Below are positions 10,784 through 23,262 of a stretch of DNA of 64,000 bases, piece after piece. The stretch's first letter is position 1. Each line of letters opens with the position of its first letter. Source of the DNA: Chamaea fasciata (Eukaryota > Chordata > Aves > Passeriformes > Sylviidae); contig JARCOQ010000079.1 in NCBI GenBank assembly GCA_029207755.1, positions 124,001 through 188,000 of the forward strand. Reading direction: 5' to 3'. A program made the position numbers and the translations under genes. A model generated the notes under the pieces. The model was not told the origin of the DNA and did no database searches. It saw only the letters and a program-made list of their open reading frames with translations.

Positions 10784-11825
10784 GATAGACAGCAGAACCC
10801 TGGCTTCCACTCTGGATGGACGCTTGCCTGAATAGACAAAAGAGCTATGGATCCCAGCTTGACACTGGTCTGGATGGACACCAGAGCCATGGATCCCACT
10901 CTGAATGCACACTACTCGTGATGGACACAAGAGCCATGCATCCCTCTGTGGATGGAGCCTGGTTTGAATGGACAGCACAGCCACGCATCCAGATGGACAC
11001 CAGAGCCGTGGATCCCAACTGGACAGTGGTCTCGATGGACACCAGTGCCATGGATCCCACTGTGGATGGACACTGGTATGGATAGACATCAGAGCCTTGG
11101 ATCCCAGCTTGACTGTGTTCTGGATGGAGAGCAGAGTCTTGGATTGGACTCTAGATGGATACTGCTCCAGATGGACACCAGAGCCATGGATCCCACTTTG
11201 GATGGATCCCAGTCTGTATAGACTCCAGAGCCATGGATCCGTCTCTGGATGGATGCTGGTCTGGATGGACACCCGAGCCATGGATCCAAATTGGAGCCTG
11301 GTCTGGATGGATACAAGGGCCATGGATTCCACCCTTGATGGACACTTGTGGAGATAGCAACCAGAGGCATGGATTCGACTCGAGATGGACACTGGTGCTG
11401 AAGGACAGTGGTCTAGATGGTGACCAGAGCCATTCCTCCCACCTTGTATTGACTCTTGCCAGACCCCGAGGCATGGATCCCACTCTGGATGGCCAGTGGT
11501 CTGGATGTGCACCAGACCATGGCTCCCCTATGAATGGACACTGGTCTTGACGGACGCCAGAGCCATGGATTCCAGCTGGACACTGCTGTGGATGGACACC
11601 AGAGTAATGGATGCCACTGTGGATGGATACTCGTATGGATGGACATAAGAGCCACGGATCCCAATCTAGACGGACACTGCTGTGAATAGACCCCAGAGCC
11701 ATGGATCCCACAGTGGATTGACAGTGGTCAGGATGGACACCAGAGCAATGGATGCCACTGTGGATGGACACAGGTAGAGATGCACACCAGAGTAATGGTG
11801 TCCGCTCTGGATGGACACTGGTCAG
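10784..11825 (+). repeat. Unit 8: A-E' (1042 bp)
   Basis: A 10784-11080, E' 11081-11825. E' contains the GATAGCAACCAGAGGC monomer with a CTCGAG site at 11379. Private changes: CTCTAGATGG near 11150, CACCCTTGATGG near 11331, ATGTGCACCAG near 11506, CACTGCTGTGG near 11581 and GAGTAATGGATG near 11602. Confidence 0.92.
11081..11825 (+). repeat. Module E', example copy
   Basis: E' is 745 bp. It opens with the first two monomers of P, then a GACACC monomer ending GGATCCCAGTCTG or GGATCCCAGTCTGT, then D-like monomers including GATAGCAACC, and ends with the last two monomers of P. E (1439, 6258) is the same without the GATAGCAACC monomer (698 bp). E' starts: 11081, 15951, 47158, 50048, 56762, 62817. 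It looks like a P-D-P mosaic. Confidence 0.92.
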
Positions 11826-14559
11826 GATAGACACAAGAACCCTGGCTTCCACTCTGGATGGACGCTTGCCTGAATAGACAAAAGAGCTATGGATCCCAGC
11901 TTGACACTGGTCTGGATGGACACCAGAGCCATGGATCCCACTCTGAATGCACACTACTCGTGATGGACACAAGAGCCATGCATCCCTCTGTGGATGGAGC
12001 CTGGTTTGAATGGACAGCACAGCCACGCATCCAGACGGACACCAGAGCCGTGGATCCCAACTGCACAGTGGTCTGGATGGACACCAGAGCCATGGATCCC
12101 ACTGTGGATGGACCCTGGTACAGATAGACAGCATAGCCATGGATGCAAAGTGGACACTGCTCCAGATGGATAATGATCTGGATGGACGCCAAAGCCATGG
12201 ATCCCACTCTGGATGCACGCTGTTCTTGATGGACACAGGAGTCATGCATGGGTCTGTAGATGGAGCCTGGTATGAATGGACAGCACAGCCACGTATCCAG
12301 ATGGATACTTGCCCAGATGGACAGCAGAGCCGTGGACCTCAAGTGGACAGTGGTCTGGATGGAAACCAGAGCAATGGATCCCACTGTGGATGGACACTGG
12401 TATGGATGCACCTCAGAGCCTTGGATCCCAGCTTTACTCTGTTCTAAATAGACTCCAGAGCCATGGATCCGTCTCTGGATGGATGCTGGTCTGGATGGAC
12501 ACCAGAGCCATGGATCCAAATTGGAGCCTGGTCTGGATGGATACAAGGGCCATGGATTCCACTCTTGATGGACACTTGTGGAGATAGCAACCAGAGGCAT
12601 GGATCCGACTCGAGATGGACACTGGTCCTGAAGGACAGTGGTCTAGATGGTGACCAGAGCCATTCCTCCCACCTTGTATTGACTCTTGCCAGACCCCGAG
12701 GCATGGATCCCACTCTGGATGGCCAGTGGTCTGGATGGGCACCAGACCATGGCTCCCCTATCAATGGACACTGGTCTAGATGGATGCCAGAGCCAATGAC
12801 TCCAGCTGGACACTGGTGTGGATGGACACCAGAGCAATGGATGCCACTGTGGATGGATACGGGTTTGGATGGACATAAGAGCCACGGATCCCAATCTAGA
12901 TGGACGCTGCTGTGAATAGACACCAGTGCCATGGATCCCACTGTGGATGGACACTGGTATGGATAGACATCAGAGCCTTGGATCCCAGCTTGACTGTGTT
13001 CTGGATGGAGAGCAGAGTCTTGGATTGGACTCTGGATGGATACTGCTCCAGATGGACAGCAGAGTCTTGGATTGGACTCTGGATGGATACTGCTCCAGAT
13101 GGAACGCAGAGCCATGGATCCCACTGTTGGTGGATACTGGTCTGGATGGACTCCAGAGCCATGGATCCGTCTCTGGATGGACACAGTTCTGGATGGACAC
13201 AAGAGCCATAGATCCAAATTGGAGCCTGTTCTGGATGGATGCAAGGGCCATGGATTCCACTCTGGATGGATACTGCTCCAGTTAGCAACCAGAGTCATGG
13301 ATCCGAATCCAGATGGAGACTGGTCCAGATGGACACTGGTCCGGATGGTGACCAGAGCCATTCCTCCCACCTTGTATTGATAGTGGTCTTGCCAGACCCC
13401 GAGGCATGCATCCCACTCTGGATGGCCAGTGGTCTGGATGGGCCCCAGACCATGGATCCCCTATGAATGGACACTGGTCAAGACGGACGCCAGAGCCATG
13501 GATTCCAGCTGGACACTGGTGTGGATGGACACCAGAGCCATGGATGCCACTGTGGATGGACACTGGTTTGGATGGATATAAGAGCCACGGATCCCAATCT
13601 GGATGGACGCTGCTGTGAATAGACACCAGAGCCATGGATCCCACAGTGGATTGACAGTGGTCAGGATGGACACCAGAGCAATGGATGCCACTGTGGATGG
13701 ATGCAGGTAGAGATGCACACCAGAGTAATGGTGTCCGCTCTGGATGGACACTGGTATGGATAGACATCAGAGCCTTGGATCCCAGCTTGACTGTGTTCTG
13801 GATGGAGAGCAGAGTCTTGGATTGGACTCTGGATGGATACTGCTCCAGATGGACAGCAGAGTCTTGGATTGGACTCTGGATGGATACTGCTCCAGATGGA
13901 ACGCAGAGCCATGGATCCCACTGTTGGTGGATACTGGTCTGGATGGACTCCAGAGCCATGGATCCGTCTCTGGATGGACACAGTTCTGGATGGACACAAG
14001 AGCCATAGATCCAAATTGGAGCCTGTTCTGGATGGATGCAAGGGCCATGGATTCCACTCTGGATGGATACTGCTCCAGTTAGCAACCAGAGTCATAGATC
14101 CGAATCCAGATGGAGACTGGTCCAGATGGACACTGGTCCGGATGGTGACCAGAGCCATTCCTCCCACCTTGTATTGATAGTGGTCTTGCCAGACCCCGAG
14201 GCATGCATCCCACTCTGGATGGCCAGTGGTCTGGATGGGCCCCAGACCATGGATCCCCTATGAATGGACACTGGTCTAGATGGACGCCAGAGCCATGGAT
14301 TCCAGCTGGACACTGGTGTGGATGGACACCAGAGCCATGGATGCCACTGTGGATGGACACTGGTTTGGATGGACATAAGAGCCACGGATCCCAATCTGGA
14401 TGGACGCTGCTGTGAATAGACCCCAGAGCCATGGATCCCACAGTGGATTGACAGTGGTCAGGATGGACACCAGAGCAATGGATGCCACTGTGGATGGACA
14501 CAGGTAGGTAGAGATGCACACCAGAGTAATGGTGTCCACTCTGGATGGACACTGGTCTG
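11826..14559 (+). repeat. Unit 9: A-C-D-P-P (2734 bp)
   Basis: A 11826-12122, C 12123-12446, D 12447-12961, P 12962-13758, P 13759-14559 (801 bp, GTAG duplication). A starts GATAGACACAAGAACC, a form shared only with the A at 20524. The first P has CAAGACGGACG near 13479 and GATGGATATAAG near 13571. Confidence 0.93.
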
Positions 14560-15653
14560 GATAGACAGCAGAACCCTGGCTTCCACTCTGGATGGACGCT
14601 TGCCTGAATAGACAAAAGAGCTATGGATCCCAGCTTGACACTGGTCTGGATGGACACCAGAGCCATGGATCCCACTCTGAATGCACACTACTCGTGATGG
14701 ACACAAGAGCCATGCATCCCTCTGTGGATGGAGCCTGGTTTGAATGGACAGAAGAGCCACGCATCCAGATGGACACCAGATCCGTGGATCCCAACTGCAC
14801 AGTGGTCTCGATGGACACCAGTGCCATGGATCCCACTGTGGATGGACAGTGGTATGGATAGACATCAGAGCCTTGGATCCCAGCTTGACTGTGTTCTGGA
14901 TGGAGAGCAGAGTCTTGGATTTGACTCTGGATGGATACTGCTCCAGATGGACAGCAGAGTCTTGGATTGGACTCTGGATGGATACTGCTCCAGATGGAAC
15001 ACAGAGCCATGGATCCCACTGTTGGTGGATACTGGTCTGGATGGACTCCAGAGCCATGGATCCGTCTCTGGATGGACACAGTTCTGGATGGACACAAGAG
15101 CCATAGATCCAAATTGGAACCTGTTCTGGATGGATGCAAGGGCCATGGATTCCACTCTGGATGGATACTGCTCCAGTTAGCAACCAGAGTCATAGATCCG
15201 AATCCAGATGGAGACTGGTCCAGATGGACACTGGTCCGGATGGTGACCAGAGCCATTCCTCCCACCTTGTATTGATAGTGGTCTTGCCAGACCCCGAGGC
15301 ATGCATCCCACTCTGGATGGCCAGTGGTCTGGATGGGCCCCAGACCATGGATCCCCTATGAATGGACACTGGTCTAGATGGACGCCAGAGCCATGGATTC
15401 CAGCTGGACACTGGTGTGGATGGACACCAGAGCCATGGATGCCACTGTGGATGGACACTGGTTTGGATGGACATAAGAGCCACGGATCCCAATCTGGATG
15501 GACGCTGCTGTGAATAGACACCAGAGCCATGGATCCCACAGTGGATTGACAGTGGTCAGGATGGACACCAGAGCAATGGATGCCACTGTGGATGGACGCA
15601 GGTAGAGATGCACACCAGAGTAATGGTGTCCACTCTGGATGGACACTGGTCTG
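14560..15653 (+). repeat. Unit 10: A-P (1094 bp)
   Basis: A 14560-14856, P 14857-15653. A is the GACAGAAGAGCC subtype with CCAGATCCGTGG. P is the subtype with GGATTTGACTC near 14917 and GGAACACAGAGCC near 14996. The same A and P pairing recurs at 19430 and 28740. Confidence 0.93.
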
Positions 15654-16695
15654 GATAGACAGCAGAACCCTGGCTTCCAGTCTGGATGGACGCTTGCCTG
15701 AATAGACAAAAGAGCTATGGATCCCAGCTTGACACTGGTCTGGATGGACACCAGAGCCATGAATCCCACTCTGAATGCACACTACTCGTGATGGACACAA
15801 GAGCCATGCATCCCTCTGTGGATGGAGCCTGGTTTGAATGGACAGCACAGCCACGCATCCAGATGGACACCAGAGCCGTGGATCCCAACTGGACAGTGGT
15901 CTCGATGGACACCAGTGCCATGGATCCCACTGTGGATGGACACTGGTATGGATAGACATCAGAGCCTTGGATCCCAGCTTGACTGTGTTCTGGATGGAGA
16001 GCAGAGTCTTGGATTGGACTCTGGATGGATACTGCTCCAGATGGACACCAGAGCCATGGATCCCACTTTGGATGGATCCCAGTCTGGATAGACTCCAGAG
16101 CCATGGATCCGTCTCTGGATGGATGCTGGTCTGGATGGACACCCGAGCCATGGATCCAAATTGGAGCCTGGTCTGGATGGATACAAGGGCCATGGATTCC
16201 ACTCTTGATGGACACTTGTGGAGATAGCAACCGGAGGCATGGATTCGACTCGAGATGGACACTGGTGCTGAAGGACAGTGGTCTAGATGGTGACCAGAGC
16301 CATTCCTCCCACCTTGTATTGACTCTTGCCAGACCCCGAGGCATGGATCCCACTCTGGATGGCCAGTGGTCTGGATGGGCACCAGACCATGGCTCCCCTA
16401 TGAATGGACACTGGTCTTGACGGACGCCAGAGCCATGGATTCCAGCTGGACACTGGTGTGGATGGACACCAGAGCAATGGATGCCACTGTGGATGGATAC
16501 TGGTTTGGATGGACATAAGAGCCACGGATCCCAATCTCGACGGACGCTGCTGTAAATAGACACCAGAGCCATGGATCCCACAGTGGATTGACAGTGGTCA
16601 GGATGGACACCAGAGCAATGGATGCCACTGTGGATGGACACAGGTAGAGATGCACACCAGAGTAATGGTGTCCGCTCTGGATGGACACTGGTCAG
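15654..16695 (+). repeat. Unit 11: A-E' (1042 bp)
   Basis: A 15654-15950, E' 15951-16695. A has CTTCCAGTCTGG near 15674. E' has GCAACCGGAGG near 16228 and keeps the GACGGACG starts and GCTGTAAATAG seen in E of units 2 and 5. It therefore links E and E' as one lineage with and without a single monomer. Confidence 0.92.
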
Positions 16696-19429
16696 GATAG
16701 ACAGCAGAACCCTGGCTTCCACTCTGGATGGACGCTTGCCTGAATAGACAAAAGAGCTATGGATCCCAGCTTGACACTGGTCTGGATGGACACCAGAGCC
16801 ATGGATCCCACTCTGAATGCACACTACTCGTGATGGACACAAGAGCCATGCATCCCTCTGTGGATGGAGCCTGGTTTGAATGGACAGCACAGCCACGCAT
16901 CCAGACGGACACCAGAGCCGTGGATCCCAACTGCACAGTGGTCTGGATTGACACCAGAGCCATGGATCCCACTGTGGATGGACCCTGGTACAGATAGACA
17001 GCATAGCCATGGATGCAAAGTGGACACTGCTCCAGATGGATAATGATCTGGATGGACGCCAAAGCCATGGATCCCACTCTGGATGCACGCTGTTCTTGAT
17101 GGACACAGGAGTCATGCATGGGTCTGTAGATGGAGCCTGGTATGAATGGACAGCACAGCCACGTATCCAGATGGATACTTGCCCAGATGGACAGCAGAGC
17201 CGTGGACCTCAAGTGGACAGTGGTCTGGATGGAAACCAGAGCAATGGATCCCACTGTGGATGGACACTGGTATGGATGCACCTCAGAGCCTTGGATCCCA
17301 GCTTTACTCTGTTCTAAATAGACTCCAGAGCCATGGATCCGTCTCTGGATGGATGCTGGTCTGGATGGACACCAGAGCCATGGATCCAAATTGGAGCCTG
17401 GTCTGGATGGATACAAGGGCCATGGATTCCACTCTTGATGGACACTTGTGGAGATAGCAACCAGAGGCATGGATCCGACTCGAGATGGACACTGGTCCTG
17501 AAGGACAGTGGTCTAGATGGTGACCAGAGCCATTCCTCCCACCTTGTATTGACTCTTGCCAGACCCCGAGGCATGGATCCCACTCTGGATGGCCAGTGGT
17601 CTGGATGGGCACCAGACCATGGCTCCCCTATCAATGGACACTGGTCTAGATGGATGCCAGAGCCAATGACTCCAGCTGGACACTGGTGTGGATGGACACC
17701 AGAGCAATGGATGCCACTGTGGATGGATACGGGTTTGGATGGACATAAGAGCCACGGATCCCAATCTAGATGGACGCTGCTGTGAATAGACACCAGTGCC
17801 ATGGATCCCACTGTGGATGGACACTGGTATGGATAGACATCAGAGCCTTGGATCCCAGCTTGACTGTGTTCTGGATGGAGAGCAGAGTCTTGGATTGGAC
17901 TCTGGATGGATACTGCTCCAGATGGACAGCAGAGTCTTGGATTGGACTCTGGATGGATACTGCTCCAGATGGAACGCAGAGCCATGGATCCCACTGTTGG
18001 TGGATACTGGTCTGGATGGACTCCAGAGCCATGGATCCGTCTCTGGATGGACACAGTTCTGGATGGACACAAGAGCCATAGATCCAAATTGGAGCCTGTT
18101 CTGGATGGATGCAAGGGCCATGGATTCCACTCTGGATGGATACTGCTCCAGTTAGCAACCAGAGTCATGGATCCGAATCCAGATGGAGACTGGTCCAGAT
18201 GGACACTGGTCCGGATGGTGACCAGAGCCATTCCTCCCACCTTGTATTGATAGTGGTCTTGCCAGACCCCGAGGCATGCATCCCACTCTGGATGGCCAGT
18301 GGTCTGGATGGGCCCCAGACCATGGATCCCCTATGAATGGACACTGGTCTAGATGGACGCCAGAGCCATGGATTCCAGCTGGACACTGGTGTGGATGGAC
18401 ACCAGAGCCATGGATGCCACTGTGGATGGACACTGGTTTGGATGGATATAAGAGCCACGGATCCCAATCTGGATGGACGCTGCTGTGAATAGACCCCAGA
18501 GCCATGGATCCCACAGTGGATTGACAGTGGTCAGGATGGACACCAGAGCAATGGATGCCACTGTGGATGGATGCAGGTAGAGATGCACACCAGAGTAATG
18601 GTGTCCGCTCTGGATGGACACTGGTATGGATAGACATCAGAGCCTTGGATCCCAGCTTGACTGTGTTCTGGATGGAGAGCAGAGTCTTGGATTGGACTCT
18701 GGATGGATACTGCTCCAGATGGACCGCAGAGTCTTGGATTGGACTCTGGATGGATACTGCTCCAGATGGAACGCAGAGCCATGGATCCCACTGTTGGTGG
18801 ATACTGGTCTGGATGGACTCCAGAGCCATGGATCCGTCTCTGGATGGACACAGTTCTGGATGGACACAAGAGCCATAGATCCAAATTGGAGCCTGTTCTG
18901 GATGGATGCAAGGGCCATGGATTCCACTCTGGATGGATACTGCTCCAGTTAGCAACCAGAGTCATAGATCCGAATCCAGATGGAGACTGGTCCAGATGGA
19001 CACTGGTCCGGATGGTGACCAGAGCCATTCCTCCCACCTTGTATTGATAGTGGTCTTGCCAGACCCCGAGGCATGCATCCCACTCTGGATGGCCAGTGGT
19101 CTGGATGGGCCCCAGACCATGGATCCCCTATGAATGGACACTGGTCTAGATGGACGCCAGAGCCATGGATTCCAGCTGGACACTGGTGTGGATGGACACC
19201 AGAGCCATGGATGCCACTGTGGATGGACACTGGTTTGGATGGACATAAGAGCCACGGATCCCAATCTGGATGGACGCTGCTGTGAATAGACCCCAGAGCC
19301 ATGGATCCCACAGTGGATTGACAGTGGTCAGGATGGACACCAGAGCAATGGATGCCACTGTGGATGGACACAGGTAGGTAGAGATGCACACCAGAGTAAT
19401 GGTGTCCGCTCTGGATGGACACTGGTCTG
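16696..19429 (+). repeat. Unit 12: A-C-D-P-P (2734 bp)
   Basis: A 16696-16992, C 16993-17316, D 17317-17831, P 17832-18628, P 18629-19429 (801 bp). It is the counterpart of unit 9 at an offset of 4870. A has GGATTGACACC near 16946, which interrupts the usual GGATGGACACC. The second P has GGACCGCAGAG near 18721. Confidence 0.93.
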
Positions 19430-20523
19430 GATAGACAGCAGAACCCTGGCTTCCACTCTGGATGGACGCTTGCCTGAATAGACAAAAGAGCTATGGATCC
19501 CAGCTTGACACTGGTCTGGATGGACACCAGAGCCATGGATCCCACTCTGAATGCACACTACTCGTGATGGACACAAGAGCCATGCATCCCTCTGTGGATG
19601 GAGCCTGGTTTGAATGGACAGAAGAGCCACGCATCCAGATGGACACCAGATCCGTGGATCCCAACTGCACAGTGGTCTCGATGGACACCAGTGCCATGGA
19701 TCCCACTGTGGATGGACACTGGTATGGATAGACATCAGAGCCTTGGATCCCAGCTTGACTGTGTTCTGGATGGAGAGCAGAGTCTTGGATTTGACTCTGG
19801 ATGGATACTGCTCCAGATGGACAGCAGAGTCTTGGATTGGACTCTGGATGGATACTGCTCCAGATGGAACACAGAGCCATGGATCCCACTGTTGGTGGAT
19901 ACTGGTCTGGATGGACTCCAGAGCCATGGATCCGTCTCTGGATGGACACAGTTCTGGATGGACACAAGAGCCATAGATCCAAATTGGAGCCTGTTCTGGA
20001 TGGATGCAAGGGCCATGGATTCCACTCTGGATGGATACTGCTCCAGTTAGCAACCAGAGTCATAGATCCGAATCCAGATGGAGACTGGTCCAGATGGACA
20101 CTGGTCCGGATGGTGACCAGAGCCATTCCTCCCACCTTGTATTGATAGTGGTCTTGCCAGACCCCGAGGCATGGATCCCACTCTGGATGGCCAGTGGTCT
20201 GGATGGGCCCCAGACCATGGATCCCCTATGAATGGACACTGGTCTAGATGGACGCCAGAGCCATGGATTCCAGCTGGACACTGGTGTGGATGGACACCAG
20301 AGCCATGGATGCCACTGTGGATGGACACTGGTTTGGATGGATATAAGAGCCACGGATCCCAATCTGGATGGACGCTGCTGTGAATAGACCCCAGAGCCAT
20401 GGATCCCACAGTGGATTGACAGTGGTCAGGATGGACACCAGAGCAATGGATGCCACTGTGGATGGACACAGGTAGAGATGCACACCAGAGTAATGGTGTC
20501 CGCTCTGGATGGACACTGGTCAG
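19430..20523 (+). repeat. Unit 13: A-P (1094 bp)
   Basis: A 19430-19726, P 19727-20523. It is the counterpart of unit 10: the same GACAGAAGAGCC A and GGATTTGACTC P. The 3' half of P differs, with GGCATGGATCCC near 20168 and GATGGATATAAG near 20336, matching P modules of the following 2739-bp block. Confidence 0.92.
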
Positions 20524-23262
20524 GATAGACACAAGAACCCTGGCTTCCACTCTGGATGGACGCTTGCCTGAATAGACAAAAGAGCTATGGATCACAGCTT
20601 GACACTGGTCTGGATGGACACCAGAGCCATGGATCCCACTCTGAATGCACACTACTCGTGATGGACACAAGAGCCATGCATCCCTCTGTGGATGGAGCCT
20701 GGTTTGAATGGACAGCACAGCCACGCATCCAGACGGACACCAGAGCCGTGGATCCCAACTGCACAGTGGTCTGGATGGACACCAGAGCCATGGATCCCAC
20801 TGTGGATGGACCCTGGTACAGATAGACAGCATAGCCATGGATGCAAAGTGGACACTGCTCCAGATGGATAATGATCTGGATGGACGCCAAAGCCATGGAT
20901 CCCACTCTGGATGCACGCTGTTCTTGATGGACACAGGAGTCATGCATGGGTCTGTAGATGGAGCCTGGTATGAATGGACAGCACAGCCACGTATCCAGAT
21001 GGATACTTGCCCAGATGGACAGCAGAGCCGTGGACCTCAAGTGGACAGTGGTCTGGATGGAAACCAGAGCAATGGATCCCACTGTGGATGGACACTGGTA
21101 TGGATGCACCTCAGAGCCTTGGATCCCAGCTTTACTCTGTTCTAAATAGACTCCAGAGCCATGGATCCGTCTCTGGATGGATGCTGGTCTGGATGGACAC
21201 CAGAGCCATGGATCCAAATTGGAGCCTGGTCTGGATGGATACAAGGGCCATGGATTCCACTCTTGATGGACACTTGTGGAGATAGCAACCAGAGGCATGG
21301 ATCCGACTCGAGATGGACACTGGTCCTGAAGGACAGTGGTCTAGATGGTGACCAGAGCCATTCCTCCCACCTTGTATTGATAGTGGTCTTGCCAGACCCC
21401 GAGGCATGCATCCCACTCTGGATGGCCAGTGGTCTGGATGGGCACCAGACCATGGCTCCCCTATCAATGGACACTGGTCTAGATGGATGCCAGAGCCAAT
21501 GACTCCAGCTGGACAGTGGTGTGGATGGACACCAGAGCAATGGATGCCACTGTGGATGGATACGGGTTTGGATGGACATAAGAGCCACGGATCCCAATCT
21601 AGATGGACGCTGCTGTGAATAGACACCAGTGCCATGGATCCCACTGTGGATGGACACTGGTATGGATAGACATCAGAGCCTTGGATCCCAGCTTGACTGT
21701 GTTCTGGATGGAGAGCAGAGTCTTGGATTGGACTCTGGATGGATACTGCTCCAGATGGACAGCAGAGTCTTGGATTGGACTCTGGATGGATACTGCTCCA
21801 GATGGAACGCAGAGCCATGGATCCCACTGTTGGTGGATACTGGTCTGGATGGACTCCAGAGCCATGGATCCGTCTCTGGATGGACACAGTTCTGGATGGA
21901 CACAAGAGCCATAGATCCAAATTGGAGCCTGTTCTGGATGGATGCAAGGGCCATGGATTCCACTCTGGATGGATACTGCTCCAGTTAGCAACCAGAGTCA
22001 TAGATCCGAATCCAGATGGAGACTGGTCCAGATGGACACTGGTCCGGATGGTGACCAGAGCCATTCCTCCCACCTTGTATTGATAGTGGTCTTGCCAGAC
22101 CCCGAGGCATGCATCCCACTCTGGATGGCCAGTGGTCTGGATGGGCCCCAGACCATGGATCCCCTATGAATGGACACTGGTCTAGATGGACGCCAGAGCC
22201 ATGGATTCCAGCTGGACACTGGTGTGGATGGACACCAGAGCCATGGATGCCACTGTGGATGGACACTGGTTTGGATGGATATAAGAGCCACGGATCCCAA
22301 TCTGGATGGACGCTGCTGTGAATAGACCCCAGAGCCATGGATCCCACAGTGGATTGACAGTGGTCAGGATGGACACCAGAGCAATGGATGCCACTGTGGA
22401 TGGATGCAGGTAGAGATGCACACCAGAGTAATGGTGTCCGCTCTGGATGGACACTGGTATGGATAGACATCAGAGCCTTGGATCCCAGCTTGACTGTGTT
22501 CTGGATGGAGAGCAGAGTCTTGGATTGGACTCTGGATGGATACTGCTCCAGATGGACAGCAGAGTCTTGGATTGGACTCTGGATGGATACTGCTCCAGAT
22601 GGAACGCAGAGCCATGGATCCCACTGTTGGTGGATACTGGTCTGGATGGACTCCAGAGCCATGGATCCGTCTCTGGATGGACACAGTTCTGGATGGACAC
22701 AAGAGCCATAGATCCAAATTGGAGCCTGTTCTGGATGGATGCAAGGGCCATGGATTCCACTCTGGATGGATACTGCTCCAGTTAGCAACCAGAGTCATAG
22801 ATCCGAATCCAGATGGAGACTGGTCCAGATGGACACTGGTCCGGATGGTGACCAGAGCCATTCCTCCCACCTTGTATTGATAGTGGTCTTGCCAGACCCC
22901 GAGGCATGGATCCCACTCTGGATGGCCAGTGGTCTGGATGGGCCCCAGACCATGGATCCCCTATGAATGGACACTGGTCTAGATGGACGCCAGAGCCATG
23001 GATTCCAGCTGGACACTGGTGTGGATGGACACCAGAGCCATGGATGCCACTGTGGATGGACACTGGTTTGGATGGATATAAGAGCCACGGATCCCAATCT
23101 GGATGGACGCTGCTGTGAATAGACCCCAGAGCCATGGATCCCACAGTGGATTGACAGTGGTCAGGATGGACACCAGAGCAATGGATGCCACTGTGGATGG
23201 ACACAGGTAGGTAGAGATGCACACCAGAGTAATGGTGTCCACTCTGGATGGACACTGGTCTG
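20524..23262 (+). repeat. Unit 14: A-C-D'-P-P (2739 bp)
   Basis: A 20524-20820, C 20821-21144, D' 21145-21664, P 21665-22461, P 22462-23262 (801 bp). It is the first unit with D', where ATTGATAGTGG replaces the 5-bp shorter ATTGACTC form. A starts GATAGACACAAG and has GGATCACAGC near 20589. D' has GGACAGTGGTGTGG near 21511. Confidence 0.93.

Larger units (their letters stand above)
10784..20523 (+). repeat. Tandem pair of 4870-bp higher-order repeats
   Basis: The copies are 10784-15653 and 15654-20523, each exactly 4870 bp. The order is A-E', A-C-D-P-P, A-P (297+745, 297+324+515+797+801, 297+797). Compared with the 4819-bp repeat, one A has moved relative to the P modules and E has become E' by one extra 47-bp monomer. 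The second P of the middle unit carries the GTAG duplication in both copies. The single-P units at 14560 and 19430 share a distinctive A subtype (GACAGAAGAGCC) and a P subtype with GGATTTGACTC. Confidence 0.93.

Noticed and set aside
11371..11390. CENP-B box-like TTCGACTCGAG in E'
   Set aside because: The core TTCG is present, but the required A and CGGG positions do not match on either strand.
15715..17115. Minus-strand open frame of 466 codons, and many similar frames of 100-400 codons on both strands
   Set aside because: They span satellite module boundaries, overlap other frames on the opposite strand, repeat with a 47-residue period set by the monomer, and have no promoter, splice or family signature. 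Not annotated as coding.
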